Source: Zhengitettix transpicula
Lineage: Eukaryota > Arthropoda > Insecta > Orthoptera > Tetrigidae
Length of the DNA: 64,000 nt
Assembly (NCBI GenBank): GCA_037074705.1
Contig: CM073596.1
Span: 56,758,001 to 56,822,000, forward strand
Direction of reading: 5' to 3'
Part shown: positions 1 to 12,860 of the stretch, piece after piece
Layout of the letters: the number at the start of each line of letters is the position of its first letter
Numbering within the stretch: position 1 is the stretch's first letter
The notes under the pieces: generated by a model
Told to the model about the DNA's origin: nothing
What the model saw: the letters and a program-made list of their open reading frames with translations, nothing else
Databases searched by the model: none
Program-made: the position numbers and the translations under genes

Positions 1-1363
1 GTTGTAATTAGCTACTTCAGTTTTCCCTTTTCATATACACTGCTAAAGTTTGAAAGCCGGGCAATACGGAATTCCGTAAACTTGAAACAAGGCATTCTCT
101 TTCACGGACTGCAATTCATTACGTCCATCAACGGCGTAACTGAGGAAATGACTCGGCGTCAACGTTGGCAACACTGTCTGCGTAGCACCTGCGTCCTCTT
201 GCCTGCCTTAAATTGCCGCCCTGAGCAATATTCGCGCTGTCCTAATTCATCATTCAACCCCCACAGTAAAACGCGAGCCAGCTCCATCGATAGACTATCC
301 GACTGCGCACACATTTCTCTATAAATATTGTACCCGAACACACACACACACACCGCATTCGCTTTCAAGGAAGAAGGCTGTGGCGGTGAACCATTTTGAT
401 TAATGACTCGTGTCAATTTTAATTAATTGGGACTGAATTGGCTCTGCGTATCGAATTGCTCCACGCGAGGTGGGGGAGTTGTTTATTTTCGTTCGACTCT
501 ATGTATTTATTTATTACAAGAGCAACGAACCCTTATTAGTGTTGGTGAACACAGGTTTGGATTGAGGGTTTCGGTACCCAGGGAGACATGTAAATTATCT
601 GACTTTTAACTAAATTAATGAACCGTTATTGCGGTCAGCTTCGCCGGATCAATTAAAAAGTATGCATTTATATAAAAGCAGATAATTGGTTTTTGTGCAG
701 TCTTGTGGGTGTTAAAGGTCTTCAGGGGCTTATAAACAATGGTCTCTCTACAATGGACTGTGGATGCGATTCAATTGTGTCAAACGACTAAGTGAACAAA
801 AAGAAAAATTGGTAATTAAATTACAGAAACTTTAAAAAGAAAATACACTTGCATGATATGCCTCGGTCTTAATTTGTTCCCGTTGAAATGTTTGTTTTTA
901 ACAGAGTTTACTACCAATATCCAATAAATAATTTAGAAATTTACATTGTAGAAACTGACATTGAAAATTAATACAACAACTGTATATTAAAGATATACAA
1001 AAAGGAGACCAAAGAGGTTATTTGAGAAATCTGTTGTAACAATAATGGACGAACAGGTGGATTTAACGTGTAGCATTTCAGACATCCCACATGATATTTT
1101 ATTTCAGAATATATTATTGTTGTATTATTTCAATCAAAGCTGTGGTTATTTGAGCTGACATGTTTACTGAGAATTGAATGTTGTTTTTAATTAGAAATAT
1201 GTTCTTTCAAGCGTTTTTTAGTGCCCTTTTGTTTGACCTGTGTAACAAACATTGCAGTATTTACGTAAAATTTTACATATTACACTATTCTTATCTAAAT
1301 TATTGATAGAATCTTTGTAGTTTCATATAAAAAATTATAAATAAATTGTTGTTTTATATATTA
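1..1363. other. Gene-poor AT-rich DNA, no gene supported
   Basis: Short open frames exist on both strands but none has flanking splice signals, a recognisable domain or a protein-like composition. A short CA run lies near 339-352. The first 600 bases are less AT-rich than the rest, which may mark a regulatory island or old repeat, but nothing specific can be named. Confidence 0.4.
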
Positions 1364-1981
1364 CTAGTTGGGTGCCCGGCGTTGCTCGTGTACTTATTTA
1401 TATAAACTCGAAAAAGTATTTAATTGAATACTTAAATATATTCCTTGAGTATTTCAGGACATAATTGTCACTCAGTCTTCATACATTACGAAATATTACA
1501 TTGATGAAATTGTTAGCTTGACTCACAACTAATACAGCGCGAAAATTAACTTACATTTTCCCCAAGGATGGTAAAGTAATTCGTATTCTTCTTTATTACC
1601 ATTCGATGGAGTATTGCTGTATAAAATTATACTTTTTATTTAAAGAAAATATTTCTGCTTTATTTCATTCCTAATCAAGGAAATATTTCCTTTGTTCGTT
1701 GCGTAGTAACGTCTCTCTCTCGCGTGACGTCATTGTCTCTTGGCGCGCAGTAATTTAATATTTAATGATCACGGTTTTTAATTATACTTCTTTCCACATG
1801 TATGCTATGGGTTTGTCACCCCCATAGTACCGTTTCTCGTATTTTGAAGAATATGTGTACCAATTTTTGTTGCATTCTGTCCACGCGATAAAATTTGTAT
1901 AAAGAACAACGTAAATACATACATACATACATACATACATACACACATACAAATATACATCCTTTTTTATTATATAGAAGA
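1364..1981 (-). mobile_element. Non-autonomous Helitron-like element, copy A
   Basis: Read on the minus strand, the element begins with TC after an A (near 1981) and ends with CTAG before a T (1364-1367). This is the TC...CTRR signature of Helitrons, which insert between A and T. The 3' end carries the sequence GCAACGCCGGGC a few bases before CTAG, as in the other copies. The 5' end holds a TATG-type microsatellite (about 1914-1945 on the plus strand). About 600 bp, with no transposase or helicase reading frame, so it would depend on a partner element. It is clearly homologous to the copy at 5671-6276. The 5' boundary is uncertain by a few bases. Confidence 0.6.
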
Positions 1982-2074
1982 TAGATATAAATGTTGTTTA
2001 TGAGTAAGTTGTTATGAAATTTAATTTGAAATTATTTTTGTTATTAAGTTTTAATTTAAAGTCTGTTTTGAATT
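1982..2074. other. Short AT-rich spacer between two repeats
   Basis: Nothing recognisable; it separates the Helitron-like copy from the foldback element that follows. Confidence 0.3.
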
Positions 2075-2300
2075 AATAAAACAATTGATGACCTTAGTCA
2101 GACACTTTTTATTTATATTGTGACGACGTTTCGATACCTTTCTGTATTATCTCCAGGTATTTTGGTGAGTTATTTGTTGTTTGTTTTTCCCTCCTCTGTA
2201 AGAAAATATCTGAAGACGATACAAAAAGGTATGGAAACGTCGTCACAATGTAAATAATAATAATAAAAAGTGTCTGTATAAGGTCATCAGTTGTTTTATT
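2075..2300. mobile_element. Foldback (MITE-like) element with hammerhead-like cores
   Basis: Two long imperfect inverted arms (about 2075-2156 and 2210-2300) leave only a short centre. Both arms share AATAAAACAA, TGATGACCTTA, CAGACACTTTTTATT and GTGACGACGTTTC in mirror orientation. Each arm holds a CTGNAGA ... ATAC/GTAT ... GAAACG motif (plus 2210-2245; minus 2156-2122). There is no coding capacity. A transcript would fold into one long hairpin. The family cannot be named from sequence alone. Confidence 0.65.
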
Positions 2301-2579
2301 ATTTTTGTTATTATTATGAAAACTAGGGTGAACTAAATTATAGACCATAACAGCAGGGCAATACAGTTGGCATTACTTTACAAAACCTTTTGTCTTTACT
2401 CCACGAGTCAAAATAATTTCAGAAACAAATTTCGTACTTTTTCACAAATGAAACTTTAGCAGTTTGCGATTTTAGTTTATCAAAAATTTTGTAGCAATTG
2501 AATTAAATTTTACTATATAAGCAATGCAGTCGCTGTTTCCTAAAGCAATTGAAATAAACAAATAAATAAAATAAAATTT

Positions 2580-3060
2580 CAGGCACGCTTAACATCTGGG
2601 TCACCTCACACGATCTATGTATGTACTCGGACACACTCTGGCACCTTCACGTCCGTTACAGATGAAAATTTGATAAAGGCAGCGCGACGACCAGCAGCCG
2701 ACAACAATACGAGGTAGACGATAGCAGAATGGGCCGTTTAAAGTCTGTTGCAGGACAGCCAGAGCTGAATCAACAGAGCGCGAAAACGAAGCGAGGCGGT
2801 CTTATCTTAATTAGTTAGTTAATTTGTGCCGCATATCGCCGGAGAATGCAAATGATGCTCTGAATTGCGTAATCCGTTAAGGCGAAGGGACGCGAAACGA
2901 ATTCGAGCCGCTCCTCCTATCTGAGACTCGGTTCTGCACCCGTTCCGAAACTTCCGTCTATTAAACTAGAAATTTATTCTTCCTCGCAATGGCAAAAATA
3001 ATAAAGCGATGACAAATAAAAATAGACGATATCCGAAGCACGACGCTGCAAGCGAAGTAA
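2580..3060. promoter_or_regulatory. Candidate non-coding regulatory island
   Basis: This block has clearly higher GC content than its AT-rich surroundings but no sustained reading frame. It contains an octamer ATGCAAAT (2846-2853), which is a POU-type site, and a TTAATTAG homeodomain-type core (2807-2814). Such islands in large insect intergenic regions are often enhancers, but this is only inference from composition and short motifs. Confidence 0.25.
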
Positions 3061-3835
3061 GGAAGGTATCGTCGTGTTCTCTCTCTCAAAATAAGGAAAC
3101 CGGAAACCAGGATACCCAAATCCACCAGCATAATGTATTACTAATTTTAAGTAATATTATCTTAACGTAATAAAACATTATCAATATTAATAGTGCTTAT
3201 TAATTTGAGTTTTACAGAGAATCTACAACAAAAAAAAGGTAGACACAATTTCTATGGAACACGTGGAATTCATAAATGAATGAATTAATAAGGAAAAAAA
3301 CAAGTGTAGTTTAACGATTTCTTGACTGCGACGGTTTTTGATAATGAAATTATTAGAATGTGCAGAAAATACTGAGATGCAAATATTAAAAACGCCACAC
3401 GATGACGTCAGCCTCGATAGAATATTAAATTTATAATTATGTTTACTTTGTAAGGAGAAGAAGAAGAAGAGCCCGAATTAGATTTCGGCGATCAATCATC
3501 ATTCTTCGATGTGGAGCTCATTTCAGTAAGAAGTGCGTTTCCTCTGAATTATGCTGTCAAGATCCCTCAAACTATGTACGTTACTTGCTTACCAATTAAA
3601 TCTCTCTTCCATCACAGTCTCTCTTTTCACCCCAGAAATTAACTTTAATTTACGTACTCCAAATTTCAAACGTCTTTTAGTGCTAATCGATTTGTCTTCG
3701 GAGAATTTAACAATTTTATTTATCAGATAGAGAGGTTACTAAACACGTTCGGATATTTTTAATTTTTAGACACCAGTTCACATTTTCGCGAAACGTTATA
3801 TTGCCGATATTATTGAAGTTGTTCAAGTTGTTTAA

Positions 3836-4582
3836 TCTATATATATAAAAATGAATTGCTGTTCGTTAGTCTCACTAAAACTCGAGAACGGCTGAACGGA
3901 TTTATCTTATCTTAGTCTTGAAATGTTTGTGAAGGTCTAGGGAAGGTTTAAAAGGCGAGAAAAAATCGAATAATTTCCGGGAAAACCCTAAAAACAGCCC
4001 TTTTCTATTTCCCATACAAACGTTTTCTAAATAAAATACAAATCTACACCAGTCGAGCAATTTTCACCAAATTTCGTACACGTGTTCTTTGCGACTAGGA
4101 AACAAACACTGTCGGGGGTGGAAATATTTAAACATACTAAAACAGCCGATATTTGAGTCGGATGAATATTTTTAGGGGTCAAAGATATTGATAGTGTTTC
4201 TACCAATGTTATCTGAATACAATTTTCATCCCCTACGCCCTGTGAAAAGGACACCCTTCGGGTTTGGGGTGGAGATGCTTTACAGTAAAATAACGCGAAT
4301 ATAACCGAGATTAAAGTCAAATCAAAGGTTATGGAAGTCACTGTGTTTAGTTACGACATTCAAATTGGCATTTATCCCTCAGATGCAGGGGTAGCGGGGT
4401 GCAAATTTTGGAACATGCAAACACGGCAGATATTTTCGTTGAAATAATACTTTTCAGAGTTAATTATAATGATTAGGGTTCGAGTAGCGTTTCATAAAAA
4501 TTGCGCAAAAGCAGCCGAAATTGGAGTCATATCGGGGGTTATAGATAAATGACATCTCGGGCAACGCCGGGCACCCAGCTAG
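3836..4582 (+). mobile_element. Non-autonomous Helitron-like element, copy B
   Basis: Starts TCTATATATATAAAAATG after an A and ends CAGCTAG before a T. The hairpin-forming CGGGCAACGCCGGG lies just before the 3' end, as expected for the 3' stem-loop of Helitrons. The interior carries CTCGAGAACGGCTGAACGG near the 5' end and blocks shared with the copy at 50809-51436, for example the stretch around AAAACAGCCGATATTTGAGTC. There is no helicase frame; open frames inside appear to be chance. About 747 bp. Confidence 0.7.
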
Positions 4583-5670
4583 TAAAATATAAAAATTCCC
4601 ATGAGGTAATACAAAATTATAGAATTAATCGAAGCGTAGTAGTGTACTTAGAGAAGTAATTCATTGAGTCAGGCAGGATAGTTTCCAAAACATCACGTTG
4701 ACAAATAATTAAACTGACAATAAATGCACAAAAAAAAATATTAACATTCACTCTTTTCGTATAAAACATTCCTGCTTGAGTTAAAATATTGAATTGTTCC
4801 ATATATTTGCTTGAAAGTACTCCCCGCACTTAAAGAGAGTTCGTGACTCGTGGTTAAAAATCTGAATAATGTGTCAGTCATTATTTTTTGTCGAATTACT
4901 CGATTAATGTTGTAAAATTCGTAACTTTCGTACATAAATACGGTATCTTTGGTTTCCTGGAGCTACCGAACTTTACTTTGGCTCGCGCCCTTCCTTTGTG
5001 GACCAACGCCACATAAACTGCTCTCCCGTTTTAAGAGTATCTGAAAGCTAAATTAACTTTTTTCCGGCGGTTGTAAGGGTTATTGATGCTATTGGTTTAT
5101 CTCACCTCGCTTTAATTAATTCGCAGAACCCCTGGAGACTGGATTCCAGCGATCCTGACCGACCGCCATCAAAAGCGCACAGTTGGGCCGAGCCTCAGGG
5201 AGATCGGCACAAAGTCGAGACATCAAATTAATCCTTCCACAATCAACTGCTAAGCCCAAGGAGCAGATAAACTATTTCGCATACGCCTGATTTACAGGCG
5301 AGCCAGCCGCAGGGAAATGCGTCTGCAGACAACAGCAAAGCGAGTGCGCTTAGCCTCCTTCCTTCACTCGCACAAAGTGAATGCAGGAAAACATCCTTAC
5401 GCCAAGCCAATACGGCAAAGTGGAGTTTATTTGTCTGACTTTACTGCTGCGAGGCTATTCTCCTATGCAGTACACGTGTTACGAGAAGGGCATTCAAACG
5501 CTCGTTCCTTTACTTTCTCCTCTAGTACCACATTTAAAAACTACAAATATATCGGCTGCATCGACGCCAATTCTATGTCTCTGTTACGTTGAAATACAAA
5601 CGAGATTTAAAGGTCTTCTTATTGCGTACAAGCTGACAACAACTAAATAGTTAGATAGATTTATTCTCCA
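4583..5670. other. Intergenic DNA with a GC-richer stretch at about 4930-5420
   Basis: No gene is supported. Positions 4930-5420 are less AT-rich than their surroundings and include a homeodomain-like TTTAATTAATT around 5111. An open frame at 5317-5592 has no splice context or recognisable domain. It could be a regulatory island. Confidence 0.25.
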
Positions 5671-6276
5671 CTAGCTGGTTGCCCGGCGTTGCTCGTGTAC
5701 TTATTTATATAAACTCGAAAAAGTATTTAATTGAATACTTAAATATATTCCTTGAGTACTTCAGGATATAATCGTCACTCAGTCTTCATACATTACGAAA
5801 TATTACATTGATGAAATTCTTAGCTAGACTCACAACTAATATAGCGCGAAAATTAACTTACATTTTCCGCAAGGATGGTAAAGTAATTCGTATTCTTCTT
5901 TATTATCATTCGATGGAATATTGCTGTATAAAATTATATTTTTTATTTAAAGAAAATATTTCTGCTTTATTTCATTCCTGATAAAGGAGAATTTCCTTTG
6001 TTCGTTGCGTAGTAACGTCTTTCTCTCGCGTGACGTCATTGTCTCTTGGCGCGCAGTAATTTAACATTTAATGTTAATGGTTTTTAATTATAATTCTTTC
6101 CACCTTTATGCTATGGGTTTGTCACCCTCACAGTATCGGTTCTCGATTTTGGCAGAATACGTATACCAATTTTTGTTGCATTCTGTCCACGCGATAAAAT
6201 TTGTATAAAGAACAACGTAAATACATACATACATACATACAAATATACATCCTTTTTTATTATATAAGAAAGAAGA
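5671..6276 (-). mobile_element. Non-autonomous Helitron-like element, copy A2
   Basis: Very similar along its whole length to the copy at 1364-1981. It has the same CTAG end (5671-5674, next to A on the plus strand) and the same GCAACGCCGGGC near that end. It also shares an interior block around TGACGTCATTG and a shorter ATAC-type microsatellite close to the TC end. There is no coding capacity. The two copies differ mainly by scattered substitutions and microsatellite length, suggesting relatively recent activity of one subfamily. Confidence 0.65.
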
Positions 6277-6719
6277 TTAGCCCTCTTTTGAGAAAATAGG
6301 ATTCGTCACAAATGTTACATACATAAGTACATAGTAAACAAGTTTCTAAATACAACAAACAAATTGCATATAAAATGAATGAATATTAATAGTAACAATT
6401 AATAAGTTACACAAAAATTTCAAATCAATAAGGAACTGTTCACATTTGTACACACTTTCTTTACGATACACGCACACAGCCCTCGTATTAATCTCCTGTC
6501 GCCAGATACGGAGGGATGTTCCGTCCCCCAGAATACTAAATTCATGATTATAAGTTACAACACAAAGGACAACTAAAACGTATTTCCTATTCTATCAAAA
6601 CGATGAAATGTGAATAAATTTAAATTTCCAAAATTAATTAATTCACAGTTTTCCTGAGCGAGCACACTTGTTTTAACATAAATAATTACTAAAATGAAAA
6701 AATTTACGTCTGATTGAAA

Positions 6720-6906
6720 ATAATGAATAAGAAAGATAGCCAATACACAGACAAAAAGGGTAATATAAATATCACACAACGTTTCCGGGATCCTTTGTCC
6801 CTTTCGTCAGCCTACAGAAACACAACTGCACTGGTCAAGGACAAGGTCTCAGAAAGTCGTATTACCCTTTTTTTATGTCTGTATTGGCTATCTTTCTAAT
6901 TCATAA
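6720..6906. mobile_element. Foldback element, 'GATAGCCAATACAGACAAA' family
   Basis: Inverted arms of about 45 bp (about 6722-6766 and 6859-6905) share GAATAAGAAAGATAGCCAATA and the block leading to AGGGTAATA in mirror image. The left arm also carries, on the minus strand, the motif CTGACGA - GGGA/TCCC - GGAAACGTTGTG (6810-6776). The same family recurs near 24.3, 28.2, 30.7, 37.0, 37.7, 45.9, 46.1 and 63.3 kb. No open frame of note. Confidence 0.65.
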
Positions 6907-8225
6907 ATAATTATTTTACTTCTCACTTTACGTACTTAATCCACCTATAATTCGAAATATAACTGTCCGTTTAACATTTAAAAACTAAATAAATAGGTCT
7001 AACAAAACGGACCTCGATAACTCGACTAAACGAACAATCGATCATCACCGAACATATTCTAACTAAAGATCATAGATTTGATTGGGATTGTAAAAAAAAA
7101 ATTCTGGACATCAAACACGGGTATCGTGTTAGGCTACTTTCCGAAATGATACATATATTCAATTTTATTGGTCTGGCTCGGTTCATAAGTGTTTAGTACA
7201 CATGACGATTCTGTACTTTCAGAGGAAACGTCTGTTTTCAACATTTTACTTTATTCTGTCCTCAAATGACCAAATAAACTTCTCGTTCAAGAAAATAATT
7301 TTTATATCTTTCTCTAATTTACGATTGTTCCAAAGAGCACTCAATTAGAAAAAATAGAATAATAATACATGTTTAATTTCGATCATCAATTTATCATTAA
7401 TATGTTATATTAAGGATAAAGTAGTACAAATTGCGGCCGTGACCGGCCTTGCGTCACGATAGTGGATTTACGAGAATTACACAGTCACAGCCCACACCGA
7501 CGCACGATTGTTTCTGATCTGTGACTACGTGTAATCACGATTCCCTCAATTTAAAGCACATGTGGTGATTTTTAAAATTTATGAATTCTATTCTACTTAT
7601 TTTTAAGTTAATCCGAAACCCAATAAAAACATCAATATTTTCGGTTTCGATTAAATAAGTTGTTAGTTCATTCGACAACAGAACTTTCATGCTCAAAAAA
7701 ATATAATTTATTTATTCTCGTGGTTACAAAAGGAGCGCGAAACCACTATCAAATCTTCTCTCAGGCGGCAAGTTTATGGAATCAATTGATAATTTTTTCT
7801 GATTTAGTGTCCTCAGTAAGATATTTTTATAAAAAAAAACTATTATTATGGAAAAAGTATTATTATGGAAAATTCTTGTCTACTATATTCATGATTTAAA
7901 TTAAATATAATGGTTAATTTAAACATAAAATAAATCATAATAATTTTAAATTTTTTAATCATTTTCTTAGTGTTTTTTTGGCTGGTTCCAATTATTACGA
8001 GATTGATAAATGTCACATGGATGTTCAACCAGAAAGTTCTGCGTGTAGAGACATTAGATTCCCTTCAGGATATATTTTTTTTTCGTGGAATGGCACTACT
8101 GGAACATCACACACACACACACACACAAACTATTGTTGATAATTCACGGTGAGGACGACCTCTTGAGCAGACAGGAGTCGTGACCTCTGGAGGAGACGAG
8201 ACACATGGCGTGTCTGGAATAACTT
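6907..8225. other. AT-rich DNA, no gene supported
   Basis: Poly(A/T) tracts and a CA microsatellite (about 8109-8126). A slightly GC-richer patch lies at 7430-7540. Open frames here consist mostly of Leu, Ile, Phe and Lys codons, typical of chance frames in AT-rich DNA. Confidence 0.3.
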
Positions 8226-8230
8226 AAGAT

Positions 8231-8464
8231 TCCAATAGCCGCCAAACTGCCTCGCGGCATGCCAAATGTGCTGAAGGTGAGTTTTTAGAGACTAGCCTAC
8301 ATAACCCGTGAATTCTTCAGTTAACTCCATTGCAGCGGCGGCCGTTCCAAGGCAAAACACCTGCAGGTCTTCGACAAACTATCAGTAATATTGCATGGAC
8401 AGAAAATTTGAGTGAGACAAGAAGTCTTTGGAGCTTTCTGACTGAAATATATCATGAGATTGTG
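8231..8464 (+). CDS. Possible pair of cryptic coding exons, unrecognised
   Basis: A frame ending in LPRGMPNVLK stops at a good donor (AAG then GTGAGT, 8277). After a 59-base intron ending TTGCAG, a 43-codon open exon (8336-8464) begins RRPFQGKTPAG and ends TEIYHEIV just before GTACGT. Splicing keeps phase 0 on both sides. Composition is protein-like and GC-richer than the surroundings. The first exon may start after AAG at 8228 or further upstream. A 59-base intron is very short for this window, no family is recognised, and no further exons could be joined. It may be a real gene fragment, a pseudogene or coincidence. Confidence 0.25.
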
Positions 8465-9239
8465 GTACGTATAAAATAAATTTTGAAATAGTGAAGGGAA
8501 AGTACACCAGAAAATAATTAAAAATTTATGACGAAGTAACTAGAATCGATTAGCTCGTGATATAATAAATTTAGAGCAGCATCCAATCATTCACATGCGT
8601 AATAAAGCGATAACGATGCTGAGGAGACGAGAGATGCTGAAGGGCAATCGTAAGGAAACTTCTACTATTAGTCCATGTCCACATGGCATAGAGAATACTC
8701 AGTAAAATTTTCTCACTATACAACGCCATTCATCATTTTCACTCATAATGCCTCATTTTTGGATAATTAAATACACTTAAGAATTTCATAAATTCTATGT
8801 TAAAAATATCCCATTCCTTATGGGATCCGAAAGTTGGTTGAATCTTCTTCCTCGTCTTCGCAACAGATCACGCGTTGTATCTACTTGTGCCACTGTCTGT
8901 TTCAATTTCCATTTATCGTCTTAGGCGCTCGGAAAATCTGGATCCAAATTCATTCAAGAGACTCAAAAAAGTATTTCATTCACGGCCGAACAATGGATCT
9001 TAAATGTCATATAAAAGATACGACCAACGAGATGAATTCAAGGTTATATAATGCCATGTTAAATCACACAATTACTTATTACAGTAGTTAACAAGACTCA
9101 TAAAATTATATTCTAATGGTAGTAAGTTCATTTTAAATTCTATAGAGACCTGTCGTTCGTTTTAGATCGAATTTCTGTTCAATACGCACCGTTACTCGTT
9201 ATTATCAAAAATTTCCAATATATCTATTCTTTATATTTG

Positions 9240-9500
9240 GGACTATTCTGTGAACAATAAGGGGTTTTAATATATGGGCTACTGAGAACTTCCCCGAACG
9301 TGATACGCAGATTCTTGCTTACCCGCCGCCATTATTGGTTATCGATAAGTAATTACATTTAGATAACCCCTTGCGCCCCCAAAAGGCTTACCCCTTTCCT
9401 GATCCAAAGAGTGGGAGAGCGAGGGTGGGGGTGGAAGCGGACAAAGAGAGAGCCCGGCTAAAAGGTCTTTTATGCGGATTCGACCGTTTATTGTAGCCGG
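9240..9500. promoter_or_regulatory. Candidate non-coding regulatory island
   Basis: This GC-richer block contains GGTTATCGATAAGTAATTA (about 9336-9354), combining GATA-type and homeodomain-type cores, and a second AGATAACC at about 9361. There is no sustained frame. The regulatory role is inference from composition and motif clustering only. Confidence 0.2.
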
Positions 9501-10200
9501 TCATAGAAATATATTCCGATTATCAAGGCAGGAGGTGGATGAATAGAAACCTAACGATATTCTATCGTTGACAGGCTAGTCATGTAATAATGTCAATCAT
9601 TAGCCCTCCACTTTATATTAATATGGATCTCCGCCGTTCTCCCACATTACAAACCTGTGTATATGAGAGAGATAATGGGCTAACATCAATTTTTTTTAAC
9701 CGTACAGAACATGCAGCCAATTAACAGCAATACACCGTACCACGAACTCATTACAAAGTATTGCCGTTGCGCTCTCCTAATTTAAAATAATTTTATAAAT
9801 ATAAGCCATCTCCGTTTTTAGATTAACATGAAAAGAAATACAAATTTTTCATTAACTTCCACGCCAACTCATTATTCTCACGTACTTCCATCACAAAAAG
9901 AAAAGTGTTCCCTCTCAGCGAGTAAATTCAGCCAGTTTTAGGATAATCCGTTGCAAATAATTTCACAGATGAATAAACCGGCCAAATTTGCCATAAATAT
10001 AATTTAATAAAAAAATTACAAAAAATAAATTAAATAAAACTGAAAATCTCTTCAGGTACAAACACAAAAATAATTTAAGTCCGAATATAATTTATTACTT
10101 GAAAATAAATATCTATTCAGACATATAATTTTTATATCTGCACCAAAAATGAACGATACGTCATGACAATTTTTATTTTATTAATTTTCTAATTTTTTAT

Positions 10201-10231
<31 letters not shown>

Positions 10232-12539
10232 TTATGGCAAAATTAGCTGGTTTGTTCATTTATAATTCAAGGAAGTCAGATAAATATAACTATTAATTTC
10301 ACAGATAGATATTAAACTTTGAAGTTCTTTTAATTTAGAAAAAAAAAAGAGTTTGAAAAGTGAAAACATTTAGAACCAGTCTAAAAACATGACTGATTTT
10401 CTTTTTCAACAACAGTTGCAATTATATCGTAGCATCTCGTCCATCTTTTTTATATTTTTCCTTCATCTGTTAATTAACTGGTGTCAGAAAAATTATCGTA
10501 CATTTTTACATGCAGGGCAAATAATTATGTAAACCAAACTGTTCCTGGTGATAACGTAAGGCAATAAAAATAAAATATTTACGTGTGAGTGGAAAACTAT
10601 GGGTAAAAAGAAAATCAACTTTTATAAAAATACTGAACGAGCAAGGAATAACGAAAACGCTGTTAGTGTGCGCATTCAACAATTCCATAAGACAGTGGAA
10701 AAGGTTTTCATATGCATTCGTCATGGCGTAAAAAAATTGAGAAACGTCAGAAAAATACGGAGGAATTGCAGGAAACGTTATACGTATAAATTAATATGAG
10801 TTGATTAAGGAGGGACATAAAATACCATGGTTATACACGTAAAATGAAAGTAGGTCTTGAAGTACTGTATGAAAAATCCGTTTAAGGGACTGTAGGATTG
10901 GTTAAATGAAGCTTAGCTCAAAATCTCATCTGAAAAACGAACAGCGAAAATAACATAAAGTAAACTAAAAACTGTCAACAACGTTGAAAGATACAACTTT
11001 ATTGAGATACACTTCCTATTGACGTTATAGAATACAAGATGACGTAAATAACCATCAATTTTTAAGAAATGTTTCATGAAGACATCTAGGTCGAGTTAGA
11101 GACTACTTGGCTAAAACCAAGTGAACTTGAAATCCTTACGTAAAGAAAACTTCTTTGCATCCTGATTTATTATAAGAGCTGAAGTTCGAATGATCCAACT
11201 GGATCAATGGCTGACAACAGAGTAAGTAGTACAGGTGGTTTTCATCCCCTAGTATTTCCCTACAGACTTCAACGACCTACATGTTATCCAATAACGTAAA
11301 CTTTCCCAGACTTGCATGTAAACGAATTGCTCTCGAGTTTCTTGCTCGAAGTAGCTACAAATAGGATAACAGTGCCTTCAATAGAATGCCCGTTATATAT
11401 TTAATATACGTAAGAGGTAAGACCATAAATACCCCGGAATCTTGTTATTGAATGTAGCTAAAATAAATATTACATTTATCAAAAACATGTACGCGAAAAT
11501 TATTTTAGAATTCAAACTACGATATGTAACGAGTAGTTATTTCGGCATCGAAAATAATGAACAAAAGAGTAAATTTCAAAAGTGATAAAAAATATAAATG
11601 CTTTATAAAGTAATGAGAGATTGAGACACGAACATAAAGAGCAAATATGGGCAACAAACTAAGAAAATTAAAAAATTGATTTTTTTAAAGTATAATTCCC
11701 CAAAAATATAATTACTAGAATTTTATTTATGAAGTGTAAATTACACACGCATTCGAGTAAGTAAAAATATGTTTCGGTAAGAATGAATAATAAAAGTTTA
11801 TACAGAATATATTTAGACTGTTTCGTTTTTTAAAAAAAAACGTAGACCTTAAATCATCAAAAGGAACCAAATTTTCTATTATGTGATAATTTTTATTTAT
11901 AAAATAGATAAGGGGCAGTTGCCCGACTGTTTAAATATTTTTTAAAAAAGAAAATTAAATGTCCATAATCACAACACCAGGAGGAGGGGAAAAAAATTTA
12001 TTGAGCATCTGAATCTAAGTAGTACTAAAAACAAGATGTTTGATAGAGTGTTACTATTATATAATGAGTTGTCTGTAGCTGTAAAAAAAAAATACGAACA
12101 GTTTAAATGAATTTTTGAAGAAATTATTGTTGGAGATAAAAAAAATAGTGATAGGTAAATAGCATATGGAATTAGCTGTACGCTAAATTGTCAAAATAAA
12201 TAAATACAATACATACGAATGAAAATAATTCTTGGAAGCTACAGTTTAAAAATATTCGCAGGAACTAGGGTGTCACGAAAATAAAACACTTAAAGTGTTA
12301 TTAATAAACTTAAGGTATAATGTTTTTATCAATACAATAATAGAGACACACGCCTTATTACGTATATCTATGAACAGCTGCCGAGGAATTTCAGAGAAGG
12401 ATACAAGTTCTGCAAACTGATAGAACAAATAATTGGTATTTTAAGATTTTAAAATTTACAAAAATACGGTGGTATCAGTTCTTTGGGTGTGTGAATCTTC
12501 TACAGTTCCTGTCATTAATTTTTTGCTTCGCGTGTAACT

Positions 12540-12860
12540 TATCGAATAAAACATTTATTAAATCTCTGCCTCTTGTTGGCCACGGAAATGACAACTTTCA
12601 AACGTATCGGAGGCAATTTGGCCGTGTCGAAAGATTGCGTGGGTGGTTGGAACACCGGAGTTGACTGACATCCGACGAGGTAAACAATTAATCAGATACC
12701 CCATCAAAGGCACGCAGCCAGATTCCAATTGCGATCGCGACAAATATTTAACGATAGCCGTCCGTCTAATTAACTCTTTAGCTCGTGTCTGCTGATAAAC
12801 ATTGACAATGTCAGAGTATCAAGGTTGTAAAGGCGAAGAATCGTGACAGTGGATACTTGC
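12540..12860. promoter_or_regulatory. Candidate non-coding regulatory island
   Basis: GC-richer than its flanks. It contains a near-palindrome ACATTGACAATGT (12799-12811), resembling two inverted Sox-type half sites, and a TAATTAACTC homeodomain-type core just upstream. A 61-codon minus-strand frame (12558-12743) overlaps but has no recognisable domain. Confidence 0.2.

Noticed and set aside
82..609. Several 60-85-codon frames at the window start
   Set aside because: Overlap on both strands, no splice borders, no recognisable domain and composition without coding bias.
10206..10233. (TA)n run considered as a replication or matrix signal
   Set aside because: A plain microsatellite; no supporting context.
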